64,000 nucleotides of DNA from positions 186,001 to 250,000 of the forward strand of contig JAJZUV010000001.1 in the NCBI GenBank assembly GCA_021848345.1, read 5' to 3'. Shown here piece after piece: positions 26,360 through 34,639 of this stretch. The notes under the pieces are model-generated. The model saw only the letters and a list, made by a program, of their open reading frames with translations, was not told the origin of the DNA and did not search any database. Within the stretch, counting starts at the first letter, position 1. Each line of letters starts with the position of its first letter. Origin of the DNA: Pseudomonadota bacterium (GTDB lineage Bacteria; Pseudomonadota; Gammaproteobacteria; Burkholderiales; Burkholderiaceae_C). The position numbers and the translations under genes are program-made.

Positions 26360-28285
26360 ATGTTCGAATTCGTCCGCAAGCACAACAAGCTCCTGCAGGT
26401 CATCCTGTTCCTGCTGATCTTCCCGTCCTTCGTGCTGTTCGGCATCCAGGGCTACAACCACTTCACGGGCGACGGCAACCTGGCGGCCAAGGTCGACGGC
26501 ATCCCCATCTCGCGCGAGCAGCTCGACGCGGCCGAGCGCCAGCAGGTGGCGAGCATGCAGCAGGCGCTGGGCGGCAACGCCGACGCCGCCGCGCTGGATA
26601 CGCCGCAGATGCGCATGCGCACCCTGGACGCCATGGTGCGCCAGGCGCTGCTGCAGGTGGCGGTGAACAAGCAGCACCTGCAGGTCGACGACGACGCCGT
26701 GCGCCAGGCCATCCTGCAGATCCCGCAGGTCGCCGCGCTGCGCAACAAGGACGGCAGCTTCGACGTCGCCGCCTTCCGCAAGCTGATCCAGGAACAGGGC
26801 ATGACCACCGGCCAGTTCGAGGACAGCGTGCGCGCCCAGCTGCTGATGCAGCAGGCGCAGGGCGGACTGGCCGACAACGCGCTGGGCAGCCGGACCGTCG
26901 CGGCCCAGCTGGTCGACTGGCGCACCCAGACCCGCAGCGTGCGCGTGGCGCAATTCCAGGCGGCCGATTTCGCGAAGGACGTGCAACCCGATGCGGCCCA
27001 GGTGCAGGCCTACTACAAGTCCCATCCGGACGAGTTCCGCGTGCCCGAGAAGGCCACCATCCAGTACGTGGTGTTCAGCGCCGCCCAGCTCGAAGCCGGG
27101 GTGCAGGTCACGCCGCAGCAGGAGCAGGCCTATTACGACGCGCACAAGGCCGAATTCAACAGCCCCGAGCAGCGCCGCGCCAGCCACATCCTGATCACCC
27201 TGCCGCCCAAGGCCACGCCGGCCCAGGTGGCGCAGGCCCAGGCCAAGGCCGAGGCCATCGCCGCGCAAGTGCGCAAGGATCCCGCGGAGTTCGCCCAGCT
27301 GGCGCGCAAGGACTCGCAGGACCCCGGGACCGCGACTTCCGGCGGAGACCTGGGCTGGTTCACCCCCGACGCCATGGTCAAGCCGGTGTCGGACGCCGTG
27401 TTCGGCCTGCACAAGGTCGGAGAAATCGCCGGCCCGGTGCGTTCGCAGTTCGGCTTCCACGTCGTGGAGCTCACCGGCATCCGCCCCGCCGAGACCAAGA
27501 CCCTGGCGCAGGCCCGGCCCGAGATCGACGCCGCGCTGCGCAAGCAGCAGGCCGACAAGCAGTTCACCGACGAGTCGGACAAGTTCAGCTCCATGGTCTA
27601 CGAGGACAGCCGCAGCTACGACAAGGTGGCGGCCAGGCTGCACCTGCAGGTGCAGAACGCCACCGACGTGACCGAGCAGCCGCGCCAGGGCGATGCCTCG
27701 ACCGACCCGCTGGCCAGCCCGGCCTTCGTCAAGGCCCTGTTCGGCAAGCTCAGCGTGCGCGACCGGCGCAACATCCCCTCGGTGCAGATCGCTCCCAACG
27801 TGCTCGCCTCCGGACGCATCGTCAGCCTGCAACCCGCCACCACGCTGAGCTTCGCGCAGGCGCAGGACCGCGCCCGCCAGATGCTGGTGCAGCAAATGGC
27901 CGCGCAACGTGCGATCCAGGCCGGCGAACAGGCACTGGCGCAGGCTCGAGCCGGCAAGGCCCAACCCCAGTGGGGCCCGACCCAGCAGCTTTCGCTGGCG
28001 CAAGCCCAGTCCAGCCTGCCGCAGCCGTTGGTCGAGGCCGTGTTCCGCGCCAACGTCGACAAGCTGCCGCAGCTGCTCGGCGTGGCGCTCCCCGGCCAGG
28101 GCTACGCGCTGGTGTCGGTCGACGCCGTCAGCCACGCCAAGCCCAGCGCCGGGGAACTGGCCGCCCAGCAGGCCACGCTGAACCAGATCCTCGGCCAGGC
28201 CTACGAACAGGCCTACATCGACTCCCTGAAGAAGGAGTACGGCGTGAAGATCCTGTACAAGCCGAGCGAGAACACTTCCGGCTGA
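26360..28285 (+). CDS. ppiD: Peptidyl-prolyl isomerase / chaperone PpiD (SurA-N family)
   Basis: Membrane-anchored periplasmic folding factor of 641 residues. An N-terminal transmembrane anchor (LLQVILFLLIFPSFVLFGIQ) is followed by a SurA-like chaperone domain and a parvulin domain at about 265-370 (RRASHILITLPPKATPAQ; GGDLGWFTPDAMVKP; FGFHVVELTG), then a long helical tail. PpiD works near the Sec translocon on proteins emerging into the periplasm. The start was set at MFEFVRKHNKLLQV, the usual N-terminus. Confidence 0.95.
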   Translation: MFEFVRKHNKLLQVILFLLIFPSFVLFGIQGYNHFTGDGNLAAKVDGIPISREQLDAAERQQVASMQQALGGNADAAALDTPQMRMRTLDAMVRQALLQVAVNKQHLQVDDDAVRQAILQIPQVAALRNKDGSFDVAAFRKLIQEQGMTTGQFEDSVRAQLLMQQAQGGLADNALGSRTVAAQLVDWRTQTRSVRVAQFQAADFAKDVQPDAAQVQAYYKSHPDEFRVPEKATIQYVVFSAAQLEAGVQVTPQQEQAYYDAHKAEFNSPEQRRASHILITLPPKATPAQVAQAQAKAEAIAAQVRKDPAEFAQLARKDSQDPGTATSGGDLGWFTPDAMVKPVSDAVFGLHKVGEIAGPVRSQFGFHVVELTGIRPAETKTLAQARPEIDAALRKQQADKQFTDESDKFSSMVYEDSRSYDKVAARLHLQVQNATDVTEQPRQGDASTDPLASPAFVKALFGKLSVRDRRNIPSVQIAPNVLASGRIVSLQPATTLSFAQAQDRARQMLVQQMAAQRAIQAGEQALAQARAGKAQPQWGPTQQLSLAQAQSSLPQPLVEAVFRANVDKLPQLLGVALPGQGYALVSVDAVSHAKPSAGELAAQQATLNQILGQAYEQAYIDSLKKEYGVKILYKPSENTSG

Positions 28286-28320
28286 GTCCGGAACATGCCT
28301 ATAATGGCGAGTTTTCCGGT

Positions 28321-28397
28321 GGTGGCTGTAGCTCAGTTGGTAGAGTCCAGGATTGTGATTCCTGTTGTCGTGGGTTCGAGTCCCATCAGCCACCCCA
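28321..28397 (+). tRNA. tRNA-His (anticodon GUG), 3' end used as an integration site
   Basis: A 77-base cloverleaf with the extra G(-1) of histidine tRNAs. Acceptor gtggctg pairs with cagccac; loop ttgtgat gives GUG; the T-arm has ggttcgag; CCA is encoded. A TATAAT box lies at 28300-28305. The stop codon of the convergent recombinase gene (28386-28388) lies inside the tRNA, and the first integration core begins at 28391. Confidence 0.97.
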
Positions 28398-29975
28398 CCC
28401 GATGCTAGAAGTGGGCACCCGAGCGGTGCCCATTTTTTTGCCTGCCGCCGCCGCCAGCAGCGCGGCATTGCGGCCCTGCATGCGCACCACCTCGCCGTCG
28501 AAGGTGATCTCGCTGACCAGCTCGTGCAGGTAGCGCTTCGGCAGGCCGCTGGAGGGGTCCAGCAGGCGCTTGCGCATGACCTTGGCGAATGCGTCCATGG
28601 TGGCCGGGCTCAGGAGGTCCAGTGGCGTCTCGCCTGCCTGCTTGGCGCCGTCGATGTCCCGCAGCAGCGCTTCGCGCCGGTTCTTGAGCTTTGCGGCGCG
28701 GCTGGCCAGCGTGTCGTCCATGGGGAGCAGGCCTTTCTCAACGGCCTCGTACAGGCGCTCGATCGCGGTGTCCAGTTCGGCCAGCTCCTTGCGCAACTCG
28801 CGCAGGCCATCGGAGCGCTCCTCGCGGGCCTGCTTGAGCTGACCCTTCAACTCCGACAGCAAGGCCTTGAGGCGCTGCGGCGCCAGAACCTTGTCCGCAA
28901 GCGCCTCCAGTACCTTGGCGTCGAGTTTCTCCATCGGCAGCGCAGGGGTGCTGCAGGCCTGGGCATGCTGGGCGATACGGGTATTGCACTTGTAGTACCT
29001 GTACTTCCCACCCTTGCCCGTGATCAGCGTCATCGAGGCGCCACAGTTCGCGCAGCGCAGCAGCCCCGTGAGCAGGGTGGGGGAGTTCACGACGCGTGGT
29101 GGGGTGACCTCCGGCGAGCGCTCACGCCGCAGGCTGGCGACAGCTTCGAACACCTCGGCCGGCACGATCGCCGGCACGGTCATCGGGATCCACTCGTCGC
29201 GGGGCTTGACGGCGCCAGTGCGCACGTTGACCTGGTTGAACAGGTATGTGCCCATGTAGGCGGTCTCCGTCAGAATGCGGTGCACCCGGTTGCGCGACCA
29301 GCGCTGGCCGCGGACCAGTACGCCGGCCGCATTGAAATGCGCCGCGATGTTCTTCGCACCCATGGTCTCGCCATGCAGCCCGTGCAGGTACAGGTCGAAT
29401 ACCTTGCGCACCAGCACGGCCTCAGCCTCGTCGATGGCCAGCTTCTTCTTCGTGCCAGCCTTCCCGGAACCGTGCTCGACCGTGACCGTGCAGTAGCCGA
29501 ACGGCGGCCTGGAACCGTTCCAGAAGCCCTGGCGGGCGTTCTCTTGCATCGCGCGTAATGTGTGCTTGGCGTTCTCCTTCGACTGGTACTCATCGAACAG
29601 CGCGAACATGCTGCGAGCCAGTTCCCCGGATGTGTCATCACCCGTCTGCTGGGTGATGGACACCAGCTTCACGCCCGCCTTCTTCAGCTTGCGCTCGTAG
29701 AGCGCAAGCTCCACGTGATCCCGGAAGAATCGCGACAGCGAGTGAACGACGATGGCCTCGAAGGGGGAGGGCTTCGCCGTGGCCGCCGCGATCATGTCCT
29801 GGAAGATCGGTCGCCGGTCGTCCGTCGCCGAAGCGCCTGGCTCCACGTACTCACGGCCGACCTCAAGGCCTTGGCGCGCGCACCATTCTCGGAGCTGGCG
29901 TAGCTGGTCCGGGATCGACAGGTCTTTTTCCGCCTGACGGGTGGTCGATACCCGCGCATACAGTGCAACAGCCAT
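28386..29975 (-). CDS. Large serine recombinase (site-specific integrase)
   Basis: Integrase of 529 residues. The resolvase catalytic domain (1-150) starts MAVALYARVSTTRQAEKDLS with nucleophile Ser10. A recombinase domain follows (about 165-275), then a zinc ribbon (CANCGASMTL and CNTRIAQHAQACS), a coiled-coil-like segment (about 395-470) and a C-terminal tail ending in SSIGWGG. The stop codon is inside tRNA-His and the tail is encoded by the att repeat, so the protein's C-terminus depends on the integration junction. It catalyses island integration and excision at the tRNA 3' end. The start at 29975 is supported by the resolvase motif. Confidence 0.93.
   Translation of the reverse strand: MAVALYARVSTTRQAEKDLSIPDQLRQLREWCARQGLEVGREYVEPGASATDDRRPIFQDMIAAATAKPSPFEAIVVHSLSRFFRDHVELALYERKLKKAGVKLVSITQQTGDDTSGELARSMFALFDEYQSKENAKHTLRAMQENARQGFWNGSRPPFGYCTVTVEHGSGKAGTKKKLAIDEAEAVLVRKVFDLYLHGLHGETMGAKNIAAHFNAAGVLVRGQRWSRNRVHRILTETAYMGTYLFNQVNVRTGAVKPRDEWIPMTVPAIVPAEVFEAVASLRRERSPEVTPPRVVNSPTLLTGLLRCANCGASMTLITGKGGKYRYYKCNTRIAQHAQACSTPALPMEKLDAKVLEALADKVLAPQRLKALLSELKGQLKQAREERSDGLRELRKELAELDTAIERLYEAVEKGLLPMDDTLASRAAKLKNRREALLRDIDGAKQAGETPLDLLSPATMDAFAKVMRKRLLDPSSGLPKRYLHELVSEITFDGEVVRMQGRNAALLAAAAGKKMGTARVPTSSIGWGG
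28391..28512. repeat. Direct repeat copy 1 (attL with recombinase 3' end)
   Basis: This copy contains the core ACCCCAC (28392-28398), the terminator and the C-terminal codons of the recombinase. Its partner is at 34650-34771: 52 bp are identical, then about 7 mismatches in 70 bp, after which the two diverge. Confidence 0.85.
28412..28439 (+). terminator. Rho-independent terminator for tRNA-His, supplied by the island
   Basis: The stem tgggcacc and ggtgccca has a five-base loop and is followed by seven Ts. It serves tRNA-His but lies inside the island, overlapping the C-terminal codons of the convergent recombinase gene. A second copy is at 34671-34698. Confidence 0.88.
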
Positions 29976-29979
29976 GGAT

Positions 29980-30189
29980 TCAGTCCTTTGCAGCTTCGCC
30001 TGGGGCCTCGACCAGCTCCCCCAGGATGCCGGGGAAGGCTGCGAGCAGCAGTTCGAGCTCTGCGGAGCCGGGAGGCGCAAGCGTGTCGAAATGGAACTCT
30101 ACGCCAAGGTACTCGTTGCGAGCGCGAGCGGCGTGCTTCCGCGGCCGCGTTGGGCCTTGCCGGTCGGTGTGTCTGAGATGGTTTTCCAT
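29980..30189 (-). CDS. Small protein coupled to the recombinase gene
   Basis: ORF of 69 residues ending 4 bases before the recombinase ATG, which points to coupled translation. The N-terminus is basic (RPRKHAARARNEYLG) and the C-terminus acidic and hydrophobic (GSAELELLLAAFPGILGEL). I do not recognise a family with certainty. Small upstream partners are common beside serine recombinases of this type, so an accessory or directionality role is possible. A longer start (30387) exists, but the added residues look non-coding. It is best treated as a probable gene. Confidence 0.55.
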   Translation of the reverse strand: MENHLRHTDRQGPTRPRKHAARARNEYLGVEFHFDTLAPPGSAELELLLAAFPGILGELVEAPGEAAKD

Positions 30190-30452
30190 CCTCGGCACAG
30201 CAAGCGACCCAAAACAAAATCCGTGGCCTCGAAAGGGCAGCAGTCCAAGCGGACAAGGCGAAGGGGCTGCACAGCGTGGGGGCTGTCCAGGTGGACGGCC
30301 GCCACGATGGGCATTCGCGTTGGCCGTGGGAGGCGGGGGCGCCGACCCGTGGAAGGCACCAGCGTCTCGGCAACCTGGGGATTGCACTTTCCCCCATAGG
30401 GGAAAAAGAAAGTGCCAGAGCCGTCGGCGTCTTGCGGACCGCCGCCGCTTGC

Positions 30453-31364
30453 CTAGGCCTGCTTGGCCGGCTTGGCCGGCTTGGCCTGCCTGGGCCCTCC
30501 TGTAGCCTCCGCAGCCCGGGTGAACGGCCGGATGATCGCGTCAACGTCCTGCTGGGAGAGCTCTGGGAGGTGGTGCATGTCCTCGGCGTCTAGCTGCACC
30601 CATGTGCGCTGGTCCTTCCGGAAGTGCCACTTCGGAATCCTGGTGCGAGTAAAGCTCTTGCGCCACTGAGCCAGCAGCGACGGATCGCAGTAGATCAGCA
30701 GGCCGGTGAACTTGCGCTCCGTGATGTTGGCGAGGGCGTTCCGGTAGTAGGCGCAGAACAGATCGATATCACGGGCGTTTTTGCGCGAAAACTCGACCTC
30801 GATCCAATACTGGCTGACTTTTCGACTAGCCGGGAAGTCCTTGGCGCGCAAATTAACGATCGCATCGGGGATCTTGCTCGGGCGCTTGCCAAGTGGGACT
30901 CGCTCGAGATCGTCAGCCAGCTCCAGGCCCTCGATCCGGGGCCCATAGCGGCGCATCAAGTGAGCGAGCTGGTACTGCAACTGCAGGTCGTGCTCGAAGC
31001 GAGCCTCCCGGATGCGGTAGTCGGGGCGATCAGGCAAGGCGAAGAAGTTCGACAGGCACATCGCAAGGTGGCCGTGGTCGCTCCGGCCAATCTCCTGCCA
31101 GTGGCGCGCCAGCAGCGTGAGCCCCTCCTTGCTGAGCGTGACGTAGTAGCGAACCGGCGCAAAGAGCGGGTTCGGGACCGGGTGCTCGACCAGGAGCCCC
31201 TGCTCGATCAACTTGCGTATCAAGCCATTGCCACCCAGGAGCAGGTCAATCAGGGCCGTGGCACTCCAGCGGAAGCGGGCTACCCACAGAAGGGCTGTCA
31301 GCGCCTTCGCCCGATGGCGTGCACGGGTATTCAGGCGATGGTGTTCTTGCGGCAAATTGCTCAT
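30453..31364 (-). CDS. Replication-relaxation-like protein (winged helix + PD-(D/E)XK-like core)
   Basis: Protein of 303 residues. The N-terminal part looks like a winged helix (LTALLWVARFRWSATALIDL; VRYYVTLSKEGLTLLARH). Residues 115-240 have FEHDLQLQYQLAHLMRRYG, then KIPDAIVNLRA and QYWIEVEFSRKNARDIDLF, a PD...E-x-E...K pattern as in nuclease-fold proteins of the replication-relaxation/MobC type. GGAGGTCACC lies directly before ATG 31364, so the upstream codons of the ORF-track entry are excluded. The C-terminus is a lysine/proline tail. It may help island mobilisation or replication control; no enzymatic activity can be claimed. Confidence 0.6.
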   Translation of the reverse strand: MSNLPQEHHRLNTRARHRAKALTALLWVARFRWSATALIDLLLGGNGLIRKLIEQGLLVEHPVPNPLFAPVRYYVTLSKEGLTLLARHWQEIGRSDHGHLAMCLSNFFALPDRPDYRIREARFEHDLQLQYQLAHLMRRYGPRIEGLELADDLERVPLGKRPSKIPDAIVNLRAKDFPASRKVSQYWIEVEFSRKNARDIDLFCAYYRNALANITERKFTGLLIYCDPSLLAQWRKSFTRTRIPKWHFRKDQRTWVQLDAEDMHHLPELSQQDVDAIIRPFTRAAEATGGPRQAKPAKPAKQA

Positions 31365-32592
31365 GGTGACCTCCGATTGCTTCGGTCTAGGCCGCCAGAA
31401 ATTCATCTGCGAGGAATTGGCGCCACTGGATCACCCTGCTGGATTCCCAGCCCAGCGGCTGATCCAGTGGTGAGGGCGTATCCAATCCAGTGGTGCAGAG
31501 GGGCTTCGGGCCGCTTCGCGACCCTGCGCAGCACGGGACCGACCGCACCCCTCTCGCCCCTGACGGTGCGAGTCGCCTTGGGGGCGACCGGGGTGCTCGG
31601 CGGGCTGGACGCCCTCCGTCCGGTCCCATGCTTTGCCTACGCTCGCCGCTGGCGAGCTGCGCGCTGCGTTGCAGCTTGCGGGGCCGACGCGCTGCCGCGC
31701 GTGAAAAGCGCTTCGCAGACTGCGCTCGATCGTTCCTGGCGGCCCGACCGAGCTGGCCCCTGGACGGGGCGCCTTGCGGCGTCCGAAGCGCTTTTCACGC
31801 GCGCCATCGCGTCGGCCGGGCTCCGCCCCCACCCAGGACCGCTGCTCTGGGGAGCAGCTTGCTCCGCTTGCTACGGTCGCCTGCCGGCTTCCTCCGCAAG
31901 TCTCCGCATCCAGGGCGGCCCCCCCGCCCTGAGCACTTCGTCGCTCAGGGAAGTTCGTGCTGGACGCACGAACCTCCACCAGCCAGCCCCCAGTAGCTTC
32001 GCGCTAGGGCCAGCCGACAAACGACCGATCTGGTCAGCCTGGCGTTGCCGCTGCTCGCACGGCTTGCATGAGACGCCCACGCCACCGGCTCCACCCGGCC
32101 TGCCGGGCTCGCGGGGGTTGGCGCTTGACGCACCAACCCCCAGCACTTCCGCTCCAGGCTCGCCCGAAGAACGATGGGCAGCGCGCCAGCTTTACTAAGC
32201 CGGTGGGATGGGCCAAAACGCCTCCAGGGACGGCACATGGCTTGCGATGCGCGCCGCAGCGTCCGATGGACGAGCGCGACGAGCGAGCTCTGCATTGACT
32301 TGCCCTGGCAGATCAGCGGTAGCAAGTAGCACTGGCTGCCGTCGCGCGAGTGACCACGCCTGTCACAGACCGATACCCGGAAGTTCGACAGGTCTGTTCC
32401 GATCACTGACAATCGAGGCGACTTCGGTGCCGCAAGTGAACTTTTCCCACCGACAGCCGCCTCAGCCAACCGCTTCGGTACTATAGCAATTGTTGAAGAT
32501 CCGTTTTTCAGGGGTGGTTTTTCTGCGGGATGGTTTATCTGACTGAGTGCTCTGCATAACCTCATCTCGATTTAACGTTCTTTGGAGGTCAC
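31365..32592. other. 1.2-kb gene-less region of island I with inverted and imperfect direct repeats
   Basis: I find no credible gene; the ORFs listed here (for example 31490..31996) have low-complexity Ala/Arg/Pro/Ser composition and no family features. It contains a perfect 20-bp inverted repeat (31696-31715 and 31784-31803) with a 68-base spacer, and an imperfect direct repeat (cgcacgaacctcc...cagccccc near 31963 and cgcaccaacccccagc near 32130). The last 150 bases are AT-rich and probably hold the promoter of the following operon. It could be a transfer or replication origin or a structured RNA. Confidence 0.6.
31696..31803. repeat. Perfect 20-bp inverted repeat with 68-base spacer
   Basis: Left arm cgcgcgtgaaaagcgcttcg (31696-31715) and right arm cgaagcgcttttcacgcgcg (31784-31803) are exact reverse complements. 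Each arm also contains the small palindrome aagcgctt. Confidence 0.85.
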
Positions 32593-33342
32593 GTGAGCTG
32601 GTGTGACAAAGTGGCATCTCGGCCTACTGTTGGCTTCACATTCGAGAAAAATTTTCGACCGAGCGCAGAGCTTTTATCCTCCCTGATACCCGTCCTAGAT
32701 AAACTTGCCGGTCAGGTGGTGGATAAATTCACACTGACTAAGCAAGAGACTTTTGCCATCGAATTTATTACGGACAGTGGATTTAGATATACTGCCGACC
32801 CCGCGAGGGTGGCAGTGGAATTTCAACATCGTTTGAAGGTCAGGAATATTAGTGGGGCGGCTCCTGAGGCGCAGCTCATTTCACGGCAGGAGCCGTATAC
32901 GAAACTTCTCCAAGATGTGGGGCAGAGAGCAATAGAAGCGGCTGAGCTATTGGTTTCGCCCGAGCGACCTCTCAAACGAATGGGGGTGGTTTCTTCAACT
33001 ATGGTGGATGAGCCTGACGTGCCACCTGGAATTCTCCGCGGTATTGCTTACCTAAACAGGCCCTGGGGTCGTGATGTCCCGCACTACACTTTTCAGGTTG
33101 TGGCGTCTTTACAAGAAACTGATGAGTGGCGGGATCAATGTGTGCATGTGATTTCGAAAGCTGAGACGGATGAGGGTCTGATAAATTTAATGTTTGATTA
33201 TCAGCGAATCTTTAAAGCTCCGAAGGATCGACGTTCTGTTCGCGCTGCGCTCATGGGCCTACAGGCGGCTGCGCTAAACTATTTTGAAGATCTAGCACAG
33301 GGGGATATGTTCGATGCGTCTGACGATATCTCAGCCAGCTAA
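32593..33342 (+). CDS. Unknown protein, first gene of three-gene HNH operon
   Basis: Soluble protein of 249 residues with no signal peptide or membrane segment. It has a GTG start with GGAGGTCAC directly before it. The sequence looks like alternating strands and helices (TFAIEFITDSGFRYTADPAR; LKRMGVVSSTMVDEPDVPPG). The layout, with a central Tyr-containing helix and a GVV...D..PPG segment, faintly recalls the sporadic TIGR04255 family, but this is only an impression. Codon use is clearly AT-richer than the flanking genome, suggesting recent transfer. It overlaps the next gene by 29 bases. Function unknown; possibly a sensor in a defence cassette. Confidence 0.7.
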   Translation: MSWCDKVASRPTVGFTFEKNFRPSAELLSSLIPVLDKLAGQVVDKFTLTKQETFAIEFITDSGFRYTADPARVAVEFQHRLKVRNISGAAPEAQLISRQEPYTKLLQDVGQRAIEAAELLVSPERPLKRMGVVSSTMVDEPDVPPGILRGIAYLNRPWGRDVPHYTFQVVASLQETDEWRDQCVHVISKAETDEGLINLMFDYQRIFKAPKDRRSVRAALMGLQAAALNYFEDLAQGDMFDASDDISAS

Positions 33343-33778
33343 AGATGCGCTGCTCCCAGGGGCTGGGGAGGCAGCCAACACTTTTGGGGTGAATACTTAT
33401 GCCGCGTCCACTTTGGAAGATGCGCCAGGAGGAAATTTCGCCGGTTTTAATATCGAATCTAGTGTCGACGCTCGTGTAGAGACCAAAGCCTTGATGCGGG
33501 CGATAATCAATAGGCGCTACAGCGACGACGAGCGTCAAAAATTGCTCGCGGAGCGCCAAGGTATTATCGAAAAACAATTCGCTGGGTTGGCTTCTCGCAG
33601 CGATTTAAATCGAGTCGAATACATAAACTGGACTCTCGACCAAATTGAGGATGCTCGCCATGGCGCTGCCCTCGACCGCTTGGAGGCGTCAATAGCTCGA
33701 TACGAGTCCTTCCTTGAGGGTGTGGAGCGACTGACGCAGGACGTTCATCGTGCTTCTATGACGCGCCGCAAGAGATGA
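33314..33778 (+). CDS. Unknown helical protein, second gene of HNH operon
   Basis: Protein of 154 residues that overlaps the first gene by 29 bases and the HNH gene by 4 (ATGA). The first 60 residues are Gly/Ala/Asn-rich; the rest is strongly helical with many charged residues (RRYSDDERQKLLAERQGIIE; LDRLEASIARYESFLEGVER), suggesting a coiled coil or partner-binding role. No family is recognised. Because overlaps on both sides imply fixed stoichiometry, it probably forms a complex with one or both neighbours. Confidence 0.65.
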   Translation: MRLTISQPAKDALLPGAGEAANTFGVNTYAASTLEDAPGGNFAGFNIESSVDARVETKALMRAIINRRYSDDERQKLLAERQGIIEKQFAGLASRSDLNRVEYINWTLDQIEDARHGAALDRLEASIARYESFLEGVERLTQDVHRASMTRRKR

Positions 33779-34566
33779 GCGTGAGCAAGGACGCTAGCGG
33801 TGATGCAGTTGCCCCAGCCACCGGGCATGATCTCATCGTGCGGACCGCAGATGTCCCAGTCTACTCGGATTATTCAAAGTATCGGCGGTATTTAAGGCAC
33901 GATTTCTATTATTCGTGCGCGTACTGTACAATTACCGAAGCCGAGGCGGAGGCATTGCGATTTACAATCGATCATTATGAGCCTGTCAGCGCGATGCCTG
34001 AGCTGCGGGCAGTTTATACGAACCTAATGTATGCCTGCGACGAGTGCAATGCGCGGAAGGGGGATTTGTTTCCGCCGCCAGGCGCTAGGCAGGACGGATA
34101 TCGATTTTTCCGTCCGGATATGGATCGGACGAGTGAGCACTTTTCGGCTCAAGGTAGTGCTGTAAGTCATAAAAGCAAAACTGGCTTTTACACGATTACA
34201 GCTCTTAGCCTCAACCGGAGAGCTCTCCGTCGTATTCGTGAGCTTCGACTTCGCCTCAAATTGTGCGACGAGTACGTCAGCGAGGGCATTCGAGCGCTGA
34301 GGGATATAAAAATTGACCAATTGCACCCAGAGCTCAGGGCGAAGGCTTCTCGTTGGATAAAGGAGGCGTCAGATCTAAATGAGCGATTGATCGATGAGAT
34401 TAATGAGGTCTTAAGGGCGGCGGCGCGATCTTCGTTGATCGTTGACGAAGAGCCAGCGGACACGGATGATGATACTTTAAGGCGAGACGATCTAAAGAGG
34501 GTTGAGGGGTTATACCCAGGGCAGTGGCGCGGCAGGGGGCATAGAAAAAAGAAGAAACGTAACTAG
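33775..34566 (+). CDS. HNH endonuclease, third gene of operon
   Basis: Protein of 263 residues with an HNH nuclease core at about 35-95: SCAYCTITEAEAEALRFTID, then DHYEPVSAMP and NLMYACDECNARKGD. The two CxxC pairs bind a structural zinc, and the D-H pair with the Asn supplies the metal-dependent catalytic site. The C-terminal half is helical and very basic, ending in RKKKKRN, which suits DNA or RNA binding. The ATG overlaps the second gene (ATGA). An HNH effector with two partners in a tRNA island is typical of defence cassettes, but no ATPase, kinase or methylase is present, so restriction-modification is unlikely. Confidence 0.8.
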   Translation: MSVSKDASGDAVAPATGHDLIVRTADVPVYSDYSKYRRYLRHDFYYSCAYCTITEAEAEALRFTIDHYEPVSAMPELRAVYTNLMYACDECNARKGDLFPPPGARQDGYRFFRPDMDRTSEHFSAQGSAVSHKSKTGFYTITALSLNRRALRRIRELRLRLKLCDEYVSEGIRALRDIKIDQLHPELRAKASRWIKEASDLNERLIDEINEVLRAAARSSLIVDEEPADTDDDTLRRDDLKRVEGLYPGQWRGRGHRKKKKRN

Positions 34567-34639
34567 ATCAGCCGAAGAGACCTTCAGGGGAACTCATGGT
34601 GTTCATGGCTCCAGCGCGATGGTCCAGTTCGCATCTTCG

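Noticed and set aside
25127-28468. 1113-aa minus-strand ORF across hupB, tRNA-Val and ppiD
   Set aside because: It crosses a tRNA, a terminator and three certain plus-strand genes; no domain is visible.
31490-31996. 168-aa ORF in the gene-less island region
   Set aside because: The composition is low-complexity Ala/Arg/Pro/Ser and no ribosome site or homology is visible; both strands are equally open here.
32593-34566. Idea that the HNH operon is a Septu (PtuAB) or restriction-modification system
   Set aside because: No ABC-type ATPase (PtuA), methylase or helicase motif is present in any of the three proteins.
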